Part shown: piece by piece, positions 61,603 to 64,000 of the stretch | How positions within the stretch are numbered: the first letter of the stretch is position 1 | Layout: every line of letters begins with the position of its first letter | Source of the DNA: Jejuia sp049889775 | GTDB lineage: Bacteria; Bacteroidota; Bacteroidia; Flavobacteriales; Flavobacteriaceae | NCBI GenBank assembly: GCA_049889775.1 | Contig: JBMHCT010000046.1 | Coordinates: 62,001-126,000 of the forward strand | Length of the DNA stretch: 64,000 nucleotides | Reading direction: 5' to 3' | Translations under genes and position numbers: made by a program | Notes under the pieces: generated by a model | What the model was told of the DNA's origin: nothing | What the model saw: only the letters and a program-made list of their open reading frames with translations | The model's database searches: none

Positions 61603-63696
61603 ATGAAACAATATGTTGCCCTACTTCTATTTCTCTTCTGTAATACCTTAATAGCTCAAAATTCAAATACATACGAAAGGCCGCCTGTGTTCTCTGAGTG
61701 CTCAGGAAAGGCTGTAGATAGTTTACAGCGCTGCTTTGATACAAAATTATTTCAGCATATAAAGTCCAACTTTAAAGTGCCTGATGATGTTGTTAAAGAG
61801 CAGTATAAAGGTAAATTAGTAGTGCTGTTTGAGGTAGATACTGCTGGTGTATTTAAAGTAATGTATGTGGATGCCATGTACAATTCTTTAAAAGTAGAGG
61901 CTAAAAGAGTGTTTGGTTTATTGCCCAAAGTAGCACCAGCAACTTATAGTGGTAGGCCAACATTTAAACAGTATTCTATACCCATTCAAATTCCTATTGA
62001 AGATTTCAAGTTGTCGAGTGAAAAAAAAGTAGCCCCTATTAACAAGATTGAACAGGAAGCACTGGCTGTTAAGCAGGAATATGATAGTTTGAATAAAAGT
62101 ATAAAGGCTTACTCTGGAGAACAATTAAATAGCCAATTAAATATTCAATTTACCCATAGTGACTATGCGATGTTTGATAGAGCTATGAATTTAGTTGGCA
62201 CAAATAGTCATACAGCGCAAAAACCATTTTTGTATGATGATGTTTCTAAATATTATGATTTTAAGGCGGAAAGAGAAGCACTAACCAAACCAACTAAAAA
62301 TTGGGCTGGCAGGAAGTTGTGGAATGAGCACTTGGTGCAACTTAAAGGGAAAGACTATTGGTTTACGGTTGACCCTATTTTTGATTTACAATTGGGGACA
62401 GATGCCGAAGAAGGAGGTACGTATAACAACACACGCGGACTTTTAGTTCAGGGTGGTTTGGGTAAAAAGTTTAACTTTTACACCACGGTTTTTGAGAGTC
62501 AAGGGCGATTTGCAGAGTATTTTAACCAGTATATTGAAAGTATTGCGGCGTCACCATCTGAACCTATTGTCCCCGGACGAGGCGTTTCTAAATTGTTTAA
62601 AACAGATAGTTACGATTATCCGGTTGCTGAAGCGTATTTATCCTATTCGCCAGCAAATTTCTTGAATATTCAATTTGGTCACGGTAAAAACTTTATTGGG
62701 GATGGCTATCGGTCTTTATTGTTGAGCGATGTTACGAGTCCGCATCCATTTTTAAAACTAAACACCAAGTTCTGGAAGATAAAATACACCAATACCTTTA
62801 TGTGGATGCGTGATGTACGCCCTGAAGTTTTGGAAGATGGTGCATTTTTAACAAAGTATATCGCTAACCATTATTTAAGTTGGAATGTATCTAAACGTTT
62901 GAATTTAGGCTTTTTTGAATCGGTATTGTGGACGGATAGCAACAACCGAGGTTTCGATATCAATTATTTAAATCCCATAATTTTCTATAGAGCTATAGAA
63001 TTTGAAACTGGGCAAGATGCTGGAAATGCACTATTAGGCGCTGCAGCAAAATATAAGTTTAGTGATAATGCAAATGTGTATGGACAGTTTATTCTGGATG
63101 AATTTTCTTTAGGTGATGTTAGAGCAGGTAATAAAAGTTGGAAAAATAAATTGGGATATCAATTAGGGGTTAAATATTACAACGCTTTTAAGGTAGATAA
63201 TCTGTTTTTACAATTTGAATTGAACCGTGTAAGACCGTATACGTATAGCCATAACACTATTGTGCTGAATTATGCACACAACAATCAACCTGTAGCGCAT
63301 TTATGGGGTGCTAATTTTAGTGAAGCGTTAGTTATTGGGCGTTACCGTCGTGACCGATGGTTTGCCGATGCCAAAGTTATATTTGGAACGCGCGGATTCG
63401 ATTTTAATGACGGAACAGATAATTTTAATTATGGAGGCGATATATATCGCGTTGAAGGCGATAGACCTTTTGATAGCGGCATAGAAATAGGACAAGGCAT
63501 TAAAATCAAAACGTTCTACAGCAATTTGCAAGCAGGTTATATTATAAACCCATCATCCAACTTAAAGCTGTTTACAGATCTTACCTTTAGAAACTTTTCT
63601 CCCGATATAGAGACCAATACCCTTTTTAAAAGCAACACCTTCTGGTTGAATTTTGGATTACGTACAGATTTGTTTAATTGGTATTTCGACAACTAA
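61603..63696 (+). CDS. remB: RemB-like gliding motility outer-membrane protein
   Basis: The product has 697 residues. MKQYVALLLFLFCNTLIAQ is a signal peptide. Residues about 25-130 are a TonB-C-like domain (RPPVFSECSGKAVDSLQRCF, LVVLFEVDTAGVFKVMYVDA, VFGLLPKVAPATYSGRPTFK). The rest is a large beta-barrel with FGHGKNFIGDGYRSLLLSDV and FLKLNTKFWKIKYTNTFMWM, similar to Wzi-type capsule assembly proteins and to RemB. RemB is involved in gliding in F. johnsoniae, where I recall it lying close to sprA. The name is assigned by similarity from memory, so it is tentative. Confidence 0.78.
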   Translation: MKQYVALLLFLFCNTLIAQNSNTYERPPVFSECSGKAVDSLQRCFDTKLFQHIKSNFKVPDDVVKEQYKGKLVVLFEVDTAGVFKVMYVDAMYNSLKVEAKRVFGLLPKVAPATYSGRPTFKQYSIPIQIPIEDFKLSSEKKVAPINKIEQEALAVKQEYDSLNKSIKAYSGEQLNSQLNIQFTHSDYAMFDRAMNLVGTNSHTAQKPFLYDDVSKYYDFKAEREALTKPTKNWAGRKLWNEHLVQLKGKDYWFTVDPIFDLQLGTDAEEGGTYNNTRGLLVQGGLGKKFNFYTTVFESQGRFAEYFNQYIESIAASPSEPIVPGRGVSKLFKTDSYDYPVAEAYLSYSPANFLNIQFGHGKNFIGDGYRSLLLSDVTSPHPFLKLNTKFWKIKYTNTFMWMRDVRPEVLEDGAFLTKYIANHYLSWNVSKRLNLGFFESVLWTDSNNRGFDINYLNPIIFYRAIEFETGQDAGNALLGAAAKYKFSDNANVYGQFILDEFSLGDVRAGNKSWKNKLGYQLGVKYYNAFKVDNLFLQFELNRVRPYTYSHNTIVLNYAHNNQPVAHLWGANFSEALVIGRYRRDRWFADAKVIFGTRGFDFNDGTDNFNYGGDIYRVEGDRPFDSGIEIGQGIKIKTFYSNLQAGYIINPSSNLKLFTDLTFRNFSPDIETNTLFKSNTFWLNFGLRTDLFNWYFDN

Positions 63697-63700
63697 TGTT

Positions 63701-63730
63701 GTCGTGCTGAACTTGTTTCAGTAGCTCATC
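63701..63730 (+). repeat. REP-like palindrome (copy 4, degenerate)
   Basis: GTCGTGCTGAAC then TTGTTTCAGTAGCTCATC. The core CTGAAC-TTG-TTTCAG is the same as copy 2, and the outer arms have changed together (GTGCTGA with TCAGTAGC). It lies between remB and the transposase fragment. Confidence 0.55.
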
Positions 63731-63807
63731 TCATTCAAGCACTAAACCACGCACCAAAGTTGCAGAGATAATTATTCTTTACTCAAACTACGATAAATCA
63801 CCTCGCT

Positions 63808-63830
63808 AGCGCTCGTTTGTAACGAGTGCT
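63808..63830. repeat. Hairpin just 3' of the transposase gene
   Basis: AGCGCTCGTT and AACGAGTGCT arms around TGT, one mismatch. It lies 12 bases past the transposase stop and may be a transposase-linked end or a terminator. Confidence 0.45.
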
Positions 63831-63841
63831 TTTAAACCAAT

Positions 63842-64000
63842 TCAACCCAAAAAACCCATTTCATCAATTTCTAAAACAGTATGGTCATCCTGAAGATTTC
63901 TGGCACTACTATATTTCCAATCAACGGGATTTGTAACAAATCCACTGTTAACAGGATTGTTGTGAATGTAATCTATTTTCTGCTTTATTACTTTTTCGCT
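63842..64000 (-). CDS. REP-associated tyrosine transposase (RAYT/IS200-like), C-terminal part only
   Basis: The frame runs from the window edge to TGA at 63844-63842 (52 residues). It reads SEKVIKQKIDYIHNNPVNSG, FVTNPVDWKYSSARNL and LEIDEMGFLG. DYIHNNPVxxGFV and DWKYSSARN are the C-terminal signature of Y1-type REP-associated transposases, single-stranded DNA nucleases. The catalytic HuH and Tyr parts lie outside the window. It is next to a REP-like palindrome. Confidence 0.9.
   Translation of the reverse strand, partial: SEKVIKQKIDYIHNNPVNSGFVTNPVDWKYSSARNLQDDHTVLEIDEMGFLG

Overview
The window is a contiguous stretch of a low-GC chromosome from a member of the Bacteroidota, most likely a marine flavobacterium (Flavobacteriaceae). 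The evidence is: a type IX secretion and gliding gene set (sprA, a remB-like gene, a PorP/SprF homologue, a type B sorting domain); an alternative complex III gene cluster joined to an aa3 oxidase; atpD-atpC standing apart from other ATP synthase genes; and many promoters of the Bacteroidota form TAnnTTTG placed just before genes. No plasmid or phage genes are seen. The only mobile-element trace is a REP-associated transposase cut by the right edge.

Layout. 1-2.2 kb: a partial TatD nuclease, a retropepsin-like protein, a LuxR-type response regulator, and behind it two tandem operator/promoter/hairpin units that may encode small RNAs. 2.2-6.1 kb: housekeeping genes on the minus strand (atpD-atpC, prs-rplY) and tRNA-Leu(CAA). 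6.1-8.2 kb: a DUF1080 lipoprotein converging on a frameshifted formylglycine-generating-enzyme-like gene. 8.3-10.4 kb: yicC-gmk-nadD. 10.6-18.1 kb: accessory genes (exostosin-like glycosyltransferase, Crp/Fnr regulator with an unresolved 5' end, YceI, lipoproteins, PPOX-family protein, unknown membrane protein) with gpsA among them. 18.2-26.4 kb: pheS, a YgiQ radical SAM protein, the rimP-nusA-infB operon with a terminator-like hairpin in its leader, and a SPOR protein.

26.6-38.4 kb: one eight-gene respiratory operon, actABCDEF followed by coxB-coxA. It should pass electrons from menaquinol through alternative complex III to the CuA/haem a-CuB oxidase. 38.5-46.2 kb: a surface module of a 1565-residue repeat protein with a type B sorting domain, a PorP/SprF protein and an OmpA-type envelope protein. 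46.3-58.5 kb: ruvB-queG-maeB-ruvA-sprA. 58.7-63.7 kb: gcvH, a VanZ-like protein, two TonB paralogues and a RemB-like protein that carries a TonB-C-like domain at its N-terminus. Short palindromic repeats of one family occur at 46.3, 47.4, 58.5 and 63.7 kb, and a RAYT transposase fragment follows at 63.8 kb.

Most of the window is ordinary flavobacterial core genome. The least explained items are the tandem units at 1.77-2.04 kb, the TonB/RemB domain sharing, the rimP leader hairpin and two probable frameshifts at homopolymer runs.
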